Source: Nostocales cyanobacterium Centralia_MAG_434
GTDB lineage: Bacteria > Cyanobacteriota > Cyanobacteriia > Cyanobacteriales > Nostocaceae
Direction: 5' to 3'
Assembly (NCBI GenBank): GCA_021324415.1
Contig: JAJPJF010000196.1
Coordinates: 1-32,808 of the forward strand
DNA length: 32,808 nucleotides
The position numbers and the translations under genes were made by a program. Below, piece after piece: positions 7,998 through 14,485 of this stretch (position 1 is its first letter; the number at the start of each line of letters is the position of its first letter). Below the pieces are notes generated by a model, which searched no databases, had not been told where the DNA came from, and worked only from the letters and a program-made list of their open reading frames with translations.

Positions 7998-8098
7998 TTA
8001 CGGGGTTAAATTTAGCAACTACTTTGATCGATAGATGCCTCACGAATAAGCCAGTCTGCTCTAGTAAGCTGGATTTAAATCACATGGTGGGGGCTTAG

Positions 8099-8662
8099 AT
8101 GGAAGTCCTACGCATAGTAGTTACAGGAGGCGTAGGAGCAGGGAAAACAAGCTTTATTCGCACGATTAGCGAAATAGACGTGGTCGATACCGACAAAGCA
8201 ACAACCGATGAATTAGCGCAAATAAAAGCAACAACCACCGTAGCATTAGACTTTGGGCGACTTAACATCGCACCAGATCAATCACTTCACCTTTATGGCA
8301 CACCAGGACAGAGTCGGTTTGAGTTTATGTGGGAAATTTTGATAGCAAAAGCCCATGTGTACATATTGCTTGTAGATGCACACCGTCCAGAGCATTTGCG
8401 CTATGGTCGGCGAATTCTCAACTTTATCAATCAAAGAGTGCAAATTCCCTATTTGATAGGGCTAACTCATACTGACTGTCCAGGAGCTTGGGAAGCTGAA
8501 GATATTGCGCTGGCATTGGGTATAGCAGATCAAGTATCTCAACCGCGAATCATTACAGTCAATGCTACTGAGCGCGCTTCTGTTGTCAAAGCGGTGATTG
8601 CACTCGTTGAAGAAGTTTCTATCTACTGCAAAAATTCCTACTACAAAAACTCTTCCAATTAA
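8099..8662 (+). CDS. MglA-like small GTPase
   Basis: A 187-residue Ras-fold GTPase of the bacterial MglA / conservon (CvnD) type. The P-loop GGVGAGKTS is at residues 10-18 and switch I contains ATTTVALDFG (residues 44-53). The G3 motif reads LYGTPGQSRF, so the Asp of the usual DxxG is absent, as in MglA. The G4 position reads THTD (123-126) instead of NKxD but keeps the base-contacting Asp, and G5 is NAT (155-157). No membrane segment or lipid site is seen, so it is cytosolic and presumably recruited by partners. The ATG at 8099 follows GGTGGGGGC, a usable ribosome site. Its neighbour encodes a roadblock protein, the class that regulates such GTPases. Confidence 0.92.
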   Translation: MEVLRIVVTGGVGAGKTSFIRTISEIDVVDTDKATTDELAQIKATTTVALDFGRLNIAPDQSLHLYGTPGQSRFEFMWEILIAKAHVYILLVDAHRPEHLRYGRRILNFINQRVQIPYLIGLTHTDCPGAWEAEDIALALGIADQVSQPRIITVNATERASVVKAVIALVEEVSIYCKNSYYKNSSN

Positions 8663-8834
8663 CACAAGAGTAAAGGGTAATCGGTATATCAGGGTCTAAG
8701 GGAGAACCTGTGGGTGAAGACGACGCAAAAATCAGGATCTTATTGAAAACAAAATAAAAACTACCAAATTACAGTAAGTCATCAAAGCCCTTATGCATCC
8801 TCTGGAGAATTTCCTGAAGCTAATTACAAAAGTA

Positions 8835-8862
8835 TTACAGACTACACCCGTTGAGTCTGTAA
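8835..8862 (+). promoter_or_regulatory. 9-bp perfect hairpin between GTPase and roadblock genes
   Basis: TTACAGACT (8835-8843) and AGTCTGTAA (8854-8862) are exact reverse complements with a 10-base loop. It lies 95 bases before the preferred roadblock start. Its presence speaks mildly against the longer reading of that gene from 8793. No T-run follows, so partial attenuation or mRNA processing is more likely than full termination. Confidence 0.5.
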
Positions 8863-8944
8863 AGAAATCAGAGTCTCCAGCAACAGAATCCGTACAGTTA
8901 CTAACAACAGTAGGAAATACTGAAACAACTCTATCTAAAACTTT

Positions 8945-8950
8945 GGAGGA
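8945..8950 (+). promoter_or_regulatory. Ribosome binding site deciding the roadblock start
   Basis: GGAGGA stands seven bases before the ATG at 8958. It is the strongest Shine-Dalgarno match in the cassette and supports the short form of the roadblock protein. The upstream in-frame ATG at 8793 has none. Confidence 0.7.
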
Positions 8951-8957
8951 AAGATTC

Positions 8958-9326
8958 ATGATTAACGTTTCCATATTACAAGATGAGCTGCAAAACTTTG
9001 TCTCTGGTAGTGCTGAAGTTCAAGGAGCCATCCTAGCCAGTCCTGATGGTTTAGCCCTAGCTTCTGTACTTCCTGTAGGAATGGATGAAGAACGTACGGC
9101 TGCCATGTCTGCATCCATGCTTTCTTTGGGCGAACGTATTGGACGCGAACTAGCTCGCGGTATTGTTGATCGTATTGTTGTAGAAGGTGAGAAAGGCTAT
9201 GGCGTGTTAGTTGCCTGTGGAACAGAAGCAGTGTTATTAGTGTTAGCCAGTGCTGCTGTTAAGCAAGGCATATTGTTCCTAGAAATCAAACGAGTTGTCA
9301 GCAGAATTGCTCCTTTATTAGCCTAA
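8958..9326 (+). CDS. Roadblock/LC7 domain protein (MglB-like)
   Basis: A 122-residue single-domain roadblock/LC7 protein. The pattern is typical: an N-terminal helix (INVSILQDELQNFV), VQGAILASPDGLALAS on the central strands, a long helix AAMSASMLSLGERIGREL, then RIVVEGEKGYGVLVACG and VLLVLAS. Such proteins dimerise and act as activators or platforms for MglA-like GTPases. I chose ATG 8958 because GGAGGA precedes it and the domain begins there. The frame is open back to an ATG at 8793, which would add 55 residues of low-complexity, Thr- and Ser-rich sequence without a ribosome site. It sits directly after the GTPase gene, so the two products are likely partners. Confidence 0.9.
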   Translation: MINVSILQDELQNFVSGSAEVQGAILASPDGLALASVLPVGMDEERTAAMSASMLSLGERIGRELARGIVDRIVVEGEKGYGVLVACGTEAVLLVLASAAVKQGILFLEIKRVVSRIAPLLA

Positions 9327-9365
9327 AAGATCAATTCACTAGGTCAGAATACATTCGTCAGTACG

Positions 9366-9398
9366 CAATTAGTTGGGGATTTAAACTCCGACTAATTG
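9366..9398 (+). promoter_or_regulatory. 13-bp hairpin between roadblock and V4R-like genes
   Basis: CAATTAGT-T-GGGG (9366-9378) pairs with CTCC-G-ACTAATTG (9386-9398): 13 consecutive pairs, two of them G-U, with loop ATTTAAA. It lies between the roadblock stop and the start at 9449. No T-run follows. It may tune relative expression or protect the upstream mRNA end. Confidence 0.55.
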
Positions 9399-9448
9399 AA
9401 GAATTGCTATTACACCACCTAGAAATTTTTATATGGGAACATTATTTT

Positions 9449-9910
9449 ATGCTACGTCCAAAACTAGGAGACTTCAGTAGTATTGTCTGTTTTAAGGCAG
9501 CAATTGTGGGGATGGAAGATGTTTTAGGTGAAAGGGCAACTGCGATCGCCTTGACTTCAGCAGGTCGTCTACGGGGTAAAAATGTGGCGCAAGAATTAGG
9601 TTTAAATGGTAGCAAGTTGTCTTTAGAGGATATTTGCTACAAAGTGGGCCATGCCATAGGTACCGATGGCACTCGCCTGTGTCTCATTGAAAAGATTGTG
9701 CAAGACGGCGAAACTATTAAAGTTTACACTTCAGAAACTTTTTGTTCTGCAGGTGAACCTCTGGGTTCTCAACGTCAATGTACTTACACTCTCGGTGTTG
9801 TTTGGGGAGCGCTAGAATCTATTTTTCACAAGCGTTTCCAAGGCAAGCACACTGAATCCGTACTTAGAGGGGGAACGCATGATGTATTTGAGTTTACCGA
9901 AATAAAGTGA
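9449..9910 (+). CDS. V4R-like domain protein of the GTPase cassette
   Basis: A 153-residue soluble protein. Its second half, YTLGVVWGALESIFHKRFQGKH followed by SVLRGGTHDVFEF, resembles the helix-strand end of V4R (vinyl-4-reductase/hydrocarbon-binding) domains, which act as small-molecule or ligand-sensing modules. The first half, GDFSSIVCFKAAIVGMEDVLGERATAIAL and AGRLRGKNVAQELGL, fits the helical start of the same fold. Three Cys residues are present; metal binding cannot be judged. I chose ATG 9449, preceded by GGGA. The frame is open upstream to a TTG at 9404, but that stretch overlaps no ATG and follows an RNA hairpin. It is the last gene of the cassette and converges with the HutX-like gene. 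Confidence 0.72.
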   Translation: MLRPKLGDFSSIVCFKAAIVGMEDVLGERATAIALTSAGRLRGKNVAQELGLNGSKLSLEDICYKVGHAIGTDGTRLCLIEKIVQDGETIKVYTSETFCSAGEPLGSQRQCTYTLGVVWGALESIFHKRFQGKHTESVLRGGTHDVFEFTEIK

Positions 9911-9915
9911 CATAC

Positions 9916-9934
9916 CCACAGCTTCAAGCCGTGG
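9916..9934. terminator. Possible bidirectional hairpin between convergent genes
   Basis: CCAC-A-GCTT pairs with AAGC-C-GTGG across one mismatch in the 34-base gap between two converging stop codons. The T-run is poor on both strands, so termination strength is uncertain. Confidence 0.35.
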
Positions 9935-9944
9935 ATATATCAAT

Positions 9945-10355
9945 TTATACCTTAGTTGCAACAGGTTGCCAAACTTCTCCATACTGTTCTTGTAAAGCTT
10001 GCCAAGCTTCTACTTGGCCTGGCTCGTATTCACCTGGCTTACCCCATTGAAGAAATAAACTCAAAGCGGGTTCTTCATGCTCAGCGAAAAAGCGGATTGC
10101 ATAAGTCGTAAAGTTACCGCGCTTCGACTCACCTGTTTCAAATTTCACTCGAGTAATTTTGTCCATATTTAAGTGAAACTCAAAGCCTTCGGTATGCATA
10201 TTCGCATACTGACCCTTGGGCAATTCCGCATAAAACAGCTTTTCTAGCTTGCCGCGTGCTTCTAACACAGCAGCACTGCTCGTCACAATTATGCGTAAAG
10301 TGCCCAGAGTTTGGCAAGCTTCCAAAAATTCTTGTAGGGATTTGTCATTGGTCAT
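9945..10355 (-). CDS. HutX/ChuX-like heme-utilisation fold protein
   Basis: A 136-residue cytosolic protein. The order EGFEFHLNMDKITRVKFETG, GNFTTYAIRFF, LSLFLQWGKPGEYEPGQVEAWQALQ recalls the C-terminal half of HutX/ChuX heme-binding proteins (a HxHL-like strand, a Y-x-I/F-x-F-F strand and a closing PxQV helix). Similarity is judged from memory of the family pattern. No heme transporter gene lies nearby, so a role in heme handling or storage is only an inference. The ATG at 10355 is the only good start. The array of TTGTCYCC repeats lies between it and phoH. Confidence 0.6.
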   Translation of the reverse strand: MTNDKSLQEFLEACQTLGTLRIIVTSSAAVLEARGKLEKLFYAELPKGQYANMHTEGFEFHLNMDKITRVKFETGESKRGNFTTYAIRFFAEHEEPALSLFLQWGKPGEYEPGQVEAWQALQEQYGEVWQPVATKV

Positions 10356-10400
10356 TTGTTATTTATCCTTCATTCCTTCTCAAGGACTTATTATGCTATT

Positions 10401-10504
10401 CCTTCGTCTCCCTTGTCTCCCTTGTCCCCCTTGTCCCCTTGTCCCCCTTGTCTCCCTTGTCCCCCTTGTCCCCTTGTCTCCCTGTCCTTCCCTTTGTCCC
10501 CTTG
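10401..10504. repeat. Pyrimidine-rich tandem repeat (TTGTCYCCC, 8-9 base units)
   Basis: About ten degenerate units of TTGTCTCCC or TTGTCCCC fill the gap downstream of phoH and upstream of the HutX-like gene. The strand is almost purely C and T, apart from the G of each unit. Related motifs recur at 18720-18809 and near 22520. The Pro/Leu-rich frames across it are artefacts. Confidence 0.8.
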
Positions 10505-10516
10505 CGTGACACTCAA

Positions 10517-11470
10517 CTATTTTTCATGTTGCTCATAGGCAGCGACAATGCGCTGAACGAGGGGATGGCGAACGACATCTTTTTGAGAGAACTCACAAAA
10601 GGCAATACCTTCAACAGATTTTAAAACTTGTAAAGCTACTGCTAATCCAGATTGCTGATGGGGTAGCAAATCTGTTTGTGTCATATCACCCGTAATCACC
10701 ATTCGAGAATGGAAACCCAGACGCGTTAAAACCATTTTCATCTGGGCTGGTGTGGTATTTTGGGCTTCATCTACAATGACAAAAGCATTGTTGAGTGTGC
10801 GTCCTCGCATGTAAGCCAAAGGAGCAACTTCAATCACGCCTCTTTCCATCAATGATGGTAATTTTTCTGGGTCAATGAATTCATTGATGGCATCATAGAG
10901 TGGGCGAAGATAAGGGTTCACTTTTTGCTGCAAATCGCCAGGTAAAAAGCCGAGTTTTTCACCTGCTTCAACAGCCGGACGAGTTAAGATGAGCCTCTCA
11001 AATTGATTGGCGAGAAGTGCTTGCACAGCAACAACAACAGCAAGGAATGTCTTACCAGTACCAGCAGGACCAACACAAAAAGTCAGGTCACGCTTACGCA
11101 GTGCTTCTATGTATTGTCGTTGTCGAAAGGTTTTCGCACGGATCTCTTCACCCTTGCGAGTTCGAGCGACAATATCTCGTCTGATTTCTTGTAATTCCTC
11201 TTCCTGATGAGTATCTAGTGCTTGACGGGCTGTTAAGATGTCTGTACTGATAATGTTGTTACCCTTACTCCATAAATCTTCAAGCGATCGCACCAATCGA
11301 CCAGCAAGGTCAACTTGCTTGTCTGTGCCAGAAATGTGTAGTTCTTGTCCACGTAATACTAAAGTAGCTCCTGTTTGCCGAGATAGGGTTTTGAGATTTT
11401 CTTCTCCATCGCCCACAAGCGCGATCGCGCTTTCGATATTCGGCAGTTGAATTGTTAAAACACCTGCCAT
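10517..11470 (-). CDS. phoH: PhoH family ATPase
   Basis: A 317-residue cytosolic PhoH-like protein. Walker A GPAGTGKT is at residues 134-141 and Walker B FVIVDE at 230-235, followed by the family signature EAQNTTPAQMKMVLTR and TGDMTQTDL. The N-terminal 90 residues form the KH-like segment usual in this branch (LTIQLPN, GATLVLRGQELHISG). PhoH-like proteins are linked to RNA metabolism and ribosome maturation, for example with YbeY; the exact role in cyanobacteria is open. I chose ATG 11470 (MAGVLTIQLP), which matches the usual start; the longer frame begins with TTG at 11488. It is last in a minus-strand run after ffh, rpsP, a KH gene and rpsU. Confidence 0.93.
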   Translation of the reverse strand: MAGVLTIQLPNIESAIALVGDGEENLKTLSRQTGATLVLRGQELHISGTDKQVDLAGRLVRSLEDLWSKGNNIISTDILTARQALDTHQEEELQEIRRDIVARTRKGEEIRAKTFRQRQYIEALRKRDLTFCVGPAGTGKTFLAVVVAVQALLANQFERLILTRPAVEAGEKLGFLPGDLQQKVNPYLRPLYDAINEFIDPEKLPSLMERGVIEVAPLAYMRGRTLNNAFVIVDEAQNTTPAQMKMVLTRLGFHSRMVITGDMTQTDLLPHQQSGLAVALQVLKSVEGIAFCEFSQKDVVRHPLVQRIVAAYEQHEK

Positions 11471-11705
11471 AATAGGTTCAAAATCCAAAATTTAACATAT
11501 AGGAAAAGTAGAGAAGCAAGTGATTACTTCTCTACTTTGTTGCGGTTTCATCGACAACTGCTTTCAAAGCCTAAGCTGGATAAACAGATGCCATTGGTTC
11601 ATCGCCTTCACTAACTCAGTCCTGATATTGAGCGCACTTGCTCTTGATAAAAGGGGTGGGAGTTTCCCTCATCGGTTTTTGTCAAAGCAAGTACGAACTA
11701 AGGCA

Positions 11706-11732
11706 ACTGGATGACTATTATTATTATCCAGT
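11706..11732 (-). terminator. Possible hairpin downstream of rpsU
   Basis: ATCCAGT (11726-11732) pairs with ACTGGAT (11706-11712) around a 13-base AT loop, 20 bases after the rpsU stop. No T-run follows, so it may be an mRNA-end hairpin rather than a full terminator. Confidence 0.35.
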
Positions 11733-11751
11733 ACCTAGAAACGGACTTTTG

Positions 11752-11928
11752 TTAGTAGCGAATCCCTTTGCGTGCGGTTTCCGCTTTGCGCTTGCGACGC
11801 AGACTGGGTTTTTCGTATCTTTCCCGGCGTTTGACTTCTGATAAAATTCCGGCTTTTTGAATTTTCTTTTTAAAACGTCTTATTGCCGAGTCAATTGACT
11901 CATTTTCACCCAAACGGACCTCAGCCAC
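11752..11928 (-). CDS. rpsU: 30S ribosomal protein S21
   Basis: A 58-residue basic protein read on the minus strand. The sequence [20 protein letters not shown], then [19 protein letters not shown] and a C-terminal [15 protein letters not shown], is a clear S21, located in the small ribosomal subunit near the anti-Shine-Dalgarno end of 16S rRNA. The start is GTG at 11928, the only start that gives the conserved N-terminus. A strong TAAGGAGG lies 12 bases upstream, a longer spacing than usual. It lies between the KH-protein gene and phoH, consistent with a translation-related gene run. Confidence 0.95.
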   Translation of the reverse strand: MAEVRLGENESIDSAIRRFKKKIQKAGILSEVKRRERYEKPSLRRKRKAETARKGIRY

Positions 11929-11940
11929 TTCCTGATTTCA

Positions 11941-11948
11941 CCTCCTTA
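11941..11948 (-). promoter_or_regulatory. Extended Shine-Dalgarno of rpsU
   Basis: The minus strand reads TAAGGAGG, a full match to the anti-SD core, 12 bases before the GTG start. A weaker AGGA lies nearer the start. The strong but distant site plus a GTG start suggests tuned initiation. Confidence 0.65.
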
Positions 11949-12031
11949 CAGAGATCATCACAGTAAGCTAAACACATTTAAACTAAACAATATAAGACCA
12001 TCAATTGATCGTTGACAGTTGACAATTAACA

Positions 12032-12057
12032 GCTAACGATTTTTGTTATCGTCTAGC
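12032..12057. repeat. Hairpin between KH gene and rpsU
   Basis: GCTAACGAT (12032-12040) pairs with ATCGT-c-TAGC (12048-12057): nine pairs with one bulged C and a seven-base loop. It follows heptamer-like motifs (TTGACAG, TTGACAA). It lies about 110 bases after the KH stop on the minus strand, and could end or process that transcript. Confidence 0.4.
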
Positions 12058-12165
12058 AGTTCAGAAGCGTAAATGCCCGATTATGGTCTTGCATTTGACA
12101 TCAAGTCAAGCGATTGACTCAAATTTGGCCGTTTTTTGCTCATTTTTGCTTTTGTCATTAGCTCT

Positions 12166-12606
12166 TTAAGAAGAGCGGGGTTTAGCAATAGGTCTAGGAC
12201 TGCCATTTCCGCGTCTTTCTCTTGATTTCGTTGGTGCTGGTAGTCGCTCAGATGATTCTTCTTCATCAAAAGACAAGTCTTCTCGACCACCAATGGTGCT
12301 GCCGTAGATGTCTAGGTATACAGATTGACCAGCAGCCTGAGCCGCAGCAGCAACTACAGTGCGAATTGCCTGAATATTGCGTCCACCTCGACCAAACACT
12401 TTCCCTTTATCTGTGTTCTCAAAAGCGATACGAATCCAAGCCCTTTTACGAGTGTGAGAAATTTCACAATCGACACTCAAAGACTCTGGAGAATCTAAAA
12501 ACGGCTGCATTAGAAACTTCACCAGTCCAGTGAAGTCTGGACTGGTTGTTGGGTAATTGGTTCCTACCTTAAGATGCGGCTTTTGCACTGACCTGTTCAA
12601 AAACAT
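12166..12606 (-). CDS. KH-domain RNA-binding protein
   Basis: A protein of about 146 residues with one KH domain. [20 protein letters not shown] precedes [21 protein letters not shown], where GRGG is the GxxG nucleic-acid loop, and VYLDIYG closes the domain. The last 40 residues are acidic and then Ser/Arg/Pro-rich, probably disordered. It binds RNA in the cytosol; relatives (KhpA group) affect mRNA and cell growth. The start is uncertain: ATG 12606 overlaps rpsP by 38 bases, GTG 12588 by 20, and no in-frame ATG follows until inside the domain. The overlap suggests translational coupling to rpsP. A 9-bp hairpin lies in the first codons. Confidence 0.88.
   Translation of the reverse strand: MFLNRSVQKPHLKVGTNYPTTSPDFTGLVKFLMQPFLDSPESLSVDCEISHTRKRAWIRIAFENTDKGKVFGRGGRNIQAIRTVVAAAAQAAGQSVYLDIYGSTIGGREDLSFDEEESSERLPAPTKSRERRGNGSPRPIAKPRSS
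12521..12546 (-). promoter_or_regulatory. 9-bp hairpin just after the rpsP stop, inside the KH gene start
   Basis: ACCAGTCCA (12521-12529) and TGGACTGGT (12538-12546) are exact complements with an eight-base loop. It begins 22 bases after the rpsP stop codon and falls in the first codons of the KH gene, where it could limit read-through or set the ratio of the two proteins. Confidence 0.5.
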
Positions 12607-12829
12607 TGGCTTTTTGTAGGATGCGACGCACGGTGTCAGTTGGTTGAGCACCTTGTTGTAATCGCTTGACGATGCCGGGAACGTCCAATTTGACTTCATC
12701 AGTTCTCGGGTTATAGAATCCCAGTTCTTCGAGAGGACGACCGTCGCGGCGAGCGAGGCTGTTAATTGCGACTATGCGGTAACTCGCTTCCCGCTTTTTA
12801 CCGTATCGCTTCAAGCGCAATCTAATCAT
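12569..12829 (-). CDS. rpsP: 30S ribosomal protein S16
   Basis: An 86-residue ribosomal protein S16 of the small subunit. The family start [19 protein letters not shown] and the conserved [18 protein letters not shown] are complete, followed by [21 protein letters not shown]. The reading frame is open 45 codons further upstream, but ATG 12829 gives the canonical N-terminus, so the upstream part is leader. ffh lies 201 bases upstream on the same strand, a widespread bacterial linkage of signal recognition and ribosomal genes. A stem of 11 pairs in the leader may be regulatory. Confidence 0.97.
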   Translation of the reverse strand: MIRLRLKRYGKKREASYRIVAINSLARRDGRPLEELGFYNPRTDEVKLDVPGIVKRLQQGAQPTDTVRRILQKANVFEQVSAKAAS

Positions 12830-12911
12830 GGTTGGGGAATCATTACTCCTATTTGTAGGATGAGTCTGTAGTGACTTGTTGAGGAAGTGACCAAAAATAG
12901 CGGCTTTCAGA

Positions 12912-12951
12912 AGACAGTTCTTAGGGCAGATGTGTCCAGAAGAAACTGTCT
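12912..12951 (-). promoter_or_regulatory. Hairpin in the rpsP leader
   Basis: AGACAGTTCTT (12912-12922) pairs with AAG-a-AACTGTCT (12940-12951), 11 pairs with one bulged A. It lies 83-122 bases upstream of the S16 start and 80 bases after ffh. It could be a terminator or processing site after ffh, or an autoregulatory leader for S16; the sequence does not tell which. Confidence 0.45.
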
Positions 12952-13030
12952 GTTTGAGAAACACAAAATTCTGGTTGCTAAAATGTTTATTTTAGCACTT
13001 GTTCAGGATAAATTGCTATTGATTCCTTGA

Positions 13031-14485
13031 TCAAAGTGTACCGAAGCCTTTCTTCTTTTTGTCTTTCTTTGGCTTCTTTTTTGTGCTTGCACCACCAGTG
13101 TATCCTCTCCATCCAGGAGATGCAGGCCGATTCCCTGCAGTAGCGTAATTGTTCATGCCGCCAAACATTCCTGGCATCCCAGGAAGGCCACCCTTACCCA
13201 TTTGCTGCATTAAACCACGCATCCGCTGAAAGTCACTTACCAACTTACTAACATCTGCCTCCTTGTATCCAGCTCCGGCTGCAACTCGCCGTCGGCGACT
13301 AGGAGAACTCGCTAAGATATCAGGATCTCGTCGCTCTTGAGGGGTCATGGAGTTAATCATTGCCTCGCAGCGCTTCAGTTGGGTCTCTCCTTGCTTGAGT
13401 TGATCATCTGTCAGCTTGTTCATTCCTGGAATTAACTTGATGATCCCACCCAAAGATCCCATGTTCTTGAGCAAACGCATCTGTTTGAGAAAATCAGTGA
13501 AGTCAAACTTTGCTGACAGGATTTTCTCCTGCATTTTCTCGGCATCTGCCAGATCAATTTCTTCTTGAGCTTTCTCTACTAGAGTCAGGACATCTCCCAT
13601 CCCCAAAATCCGTGATGCCATCCGGTCAGGATAAAAAGGTTGCAGAGCCTCGACTTTTTCTCCAACACCAACAAATTTAATCGGAGCTCCTGAGATTTGG
13701 CGCACTGACAGAGCAGCTCCTCCACGGCTATCACCATCAAGCTTGGTCAGAATCGCACCAGTAATGCCTATCTCCTCATGGAAGGTACGGGTCAGGGTTG
13801 CAGCTTCTTGACCCGTCATAGCATCTACTACCAAAAGTGTTTCATGCGGTTGAACAGTTTCCTTAATGCGAGCCAACTCCGCCATCATTTCCTGGTCAAT
13901 TTGCAAGCGACCAGCAGTATCTATGATTACAGTATCAATACTTTCTGATCTAGCATGTTCAACACCCTGCCGTGCTATTTCCACTGGGTTTATATCAGTT
14001 CCTAGAGAAAATACGGGCACATTAATTTGTTTACCCAACATCACCAGTTGGTCAATAGCCGCTGGACGATAAACATCCGTCGCTACCATTAAGCAGTTAC
14101 GGTTTGATTTAAGAAGATGTAAAGCTAATTTGGCTGTAGCAGTGGTTTTTCCAGTACCCTGCAAACCAGCCATAAGAACGATAGTAGGTGCTTGCTCGGC
14201 TTGTGCAAGAGGAACGTTAACTTCCCCCATCACTTTTACCAGTTCATCGTAAACGATTTTGATAAACTGTTGATCGGGTTGAACACCGGCAATCACCTCA
14301 GAGCCTAGTGCCTTTGTTTCAACGTCGTTAATAAAATCTTTGACTACCTGGAGATTGACATCTGCCTCTAATAAGGCGCGGCGTACATCCCGCAAAGCCT
14401 CCTGAACATTAGAGTGGGAAATTTTGTCTTGACCCCGCAGTTTTTTCCAAGTAGCTTCTAAACGATCAGCAAGTGCATCAAACAT
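13031..14485 (-). CDS. ffh: Signal recognition particle protein Ffh
   Basis: A 484-residue SRP54-type GTPase that binds SRP RNA and hydrophobic signal sequences and targets ribosomes to the membrane receptor FtsY. An N-terminal helical bundle (1-95) is followed by the G domain: P-loop GLQGTGKTTATAKL from residue 107, DVYRPAAIDQL, DTAGRLQID and TKLDGDSRGGAAL. The Met-rich M domain follows (MRLLKNMGSLGGIIKLIPGM, and RRRRVAAGAG of the RNA-binding helix-turn-helix). The C-terminus is a GGMNN-type linker and a lysine tail KKKPKKDKKKKGFG. ATG 14485 gives the standard start MFDALADRLE. It heads the minus-strand run to phoH. Confidence 0.98.
   Translation of the reverse strand: MFDALADRLEATWKKLRGQDKISHSNVQEALRDVRRALLEADVNLQVVKDFINDVETKALGSEVIAGVQPDQQFIKIVYDELVKVMGEVNVPLAQAEQAPTIVLMAGLQGTGKTTATAKLALHLLKSNRNCLMVATDVYRPAAIDQLVMLGKQINVPVFSLGTDINPVEIARQGVEHARSESIDTVIIDTAGRLQIDQEMMAELARIKETVQPHETLLVVDAMTGQEAATLTRTFHEEIGITGAILTKLDGDSRGGAALSVRQISGAPIKFVGVGEKVEALQPFYPDRMASRILGMGDVLTLVEKAQEEIDLADAEKMQEKILSAKFDFTDFLKQMRLLKNMGSLGGIIKLIPGMNKLTDDQLKQGETQLKRCEAMINSMTPQERRDPDILASSPSRRRRVAAGAGYKEADVSKLVSDFQRMRGLMQQMGKGGLPGMPGMFGGMNNYATAGNRPASPGWRGYTGGASTKKKPKKDKKKKGFGTL

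Noticed and set aside
10249-10624. Three overlapping plus-strand ORFs rich in Pro, Leu and Ser
   Set aside because: They come from the TTGTCYCCC repeat and overlap the real HutX-like and phoH genes on the other strand.
12081-12293. Minus-strand ORF of 70 codons at the KH gene end
   Set aside because: It lies in another frame over the coding end of the KH gene, with no ribosome site or familiar motif.
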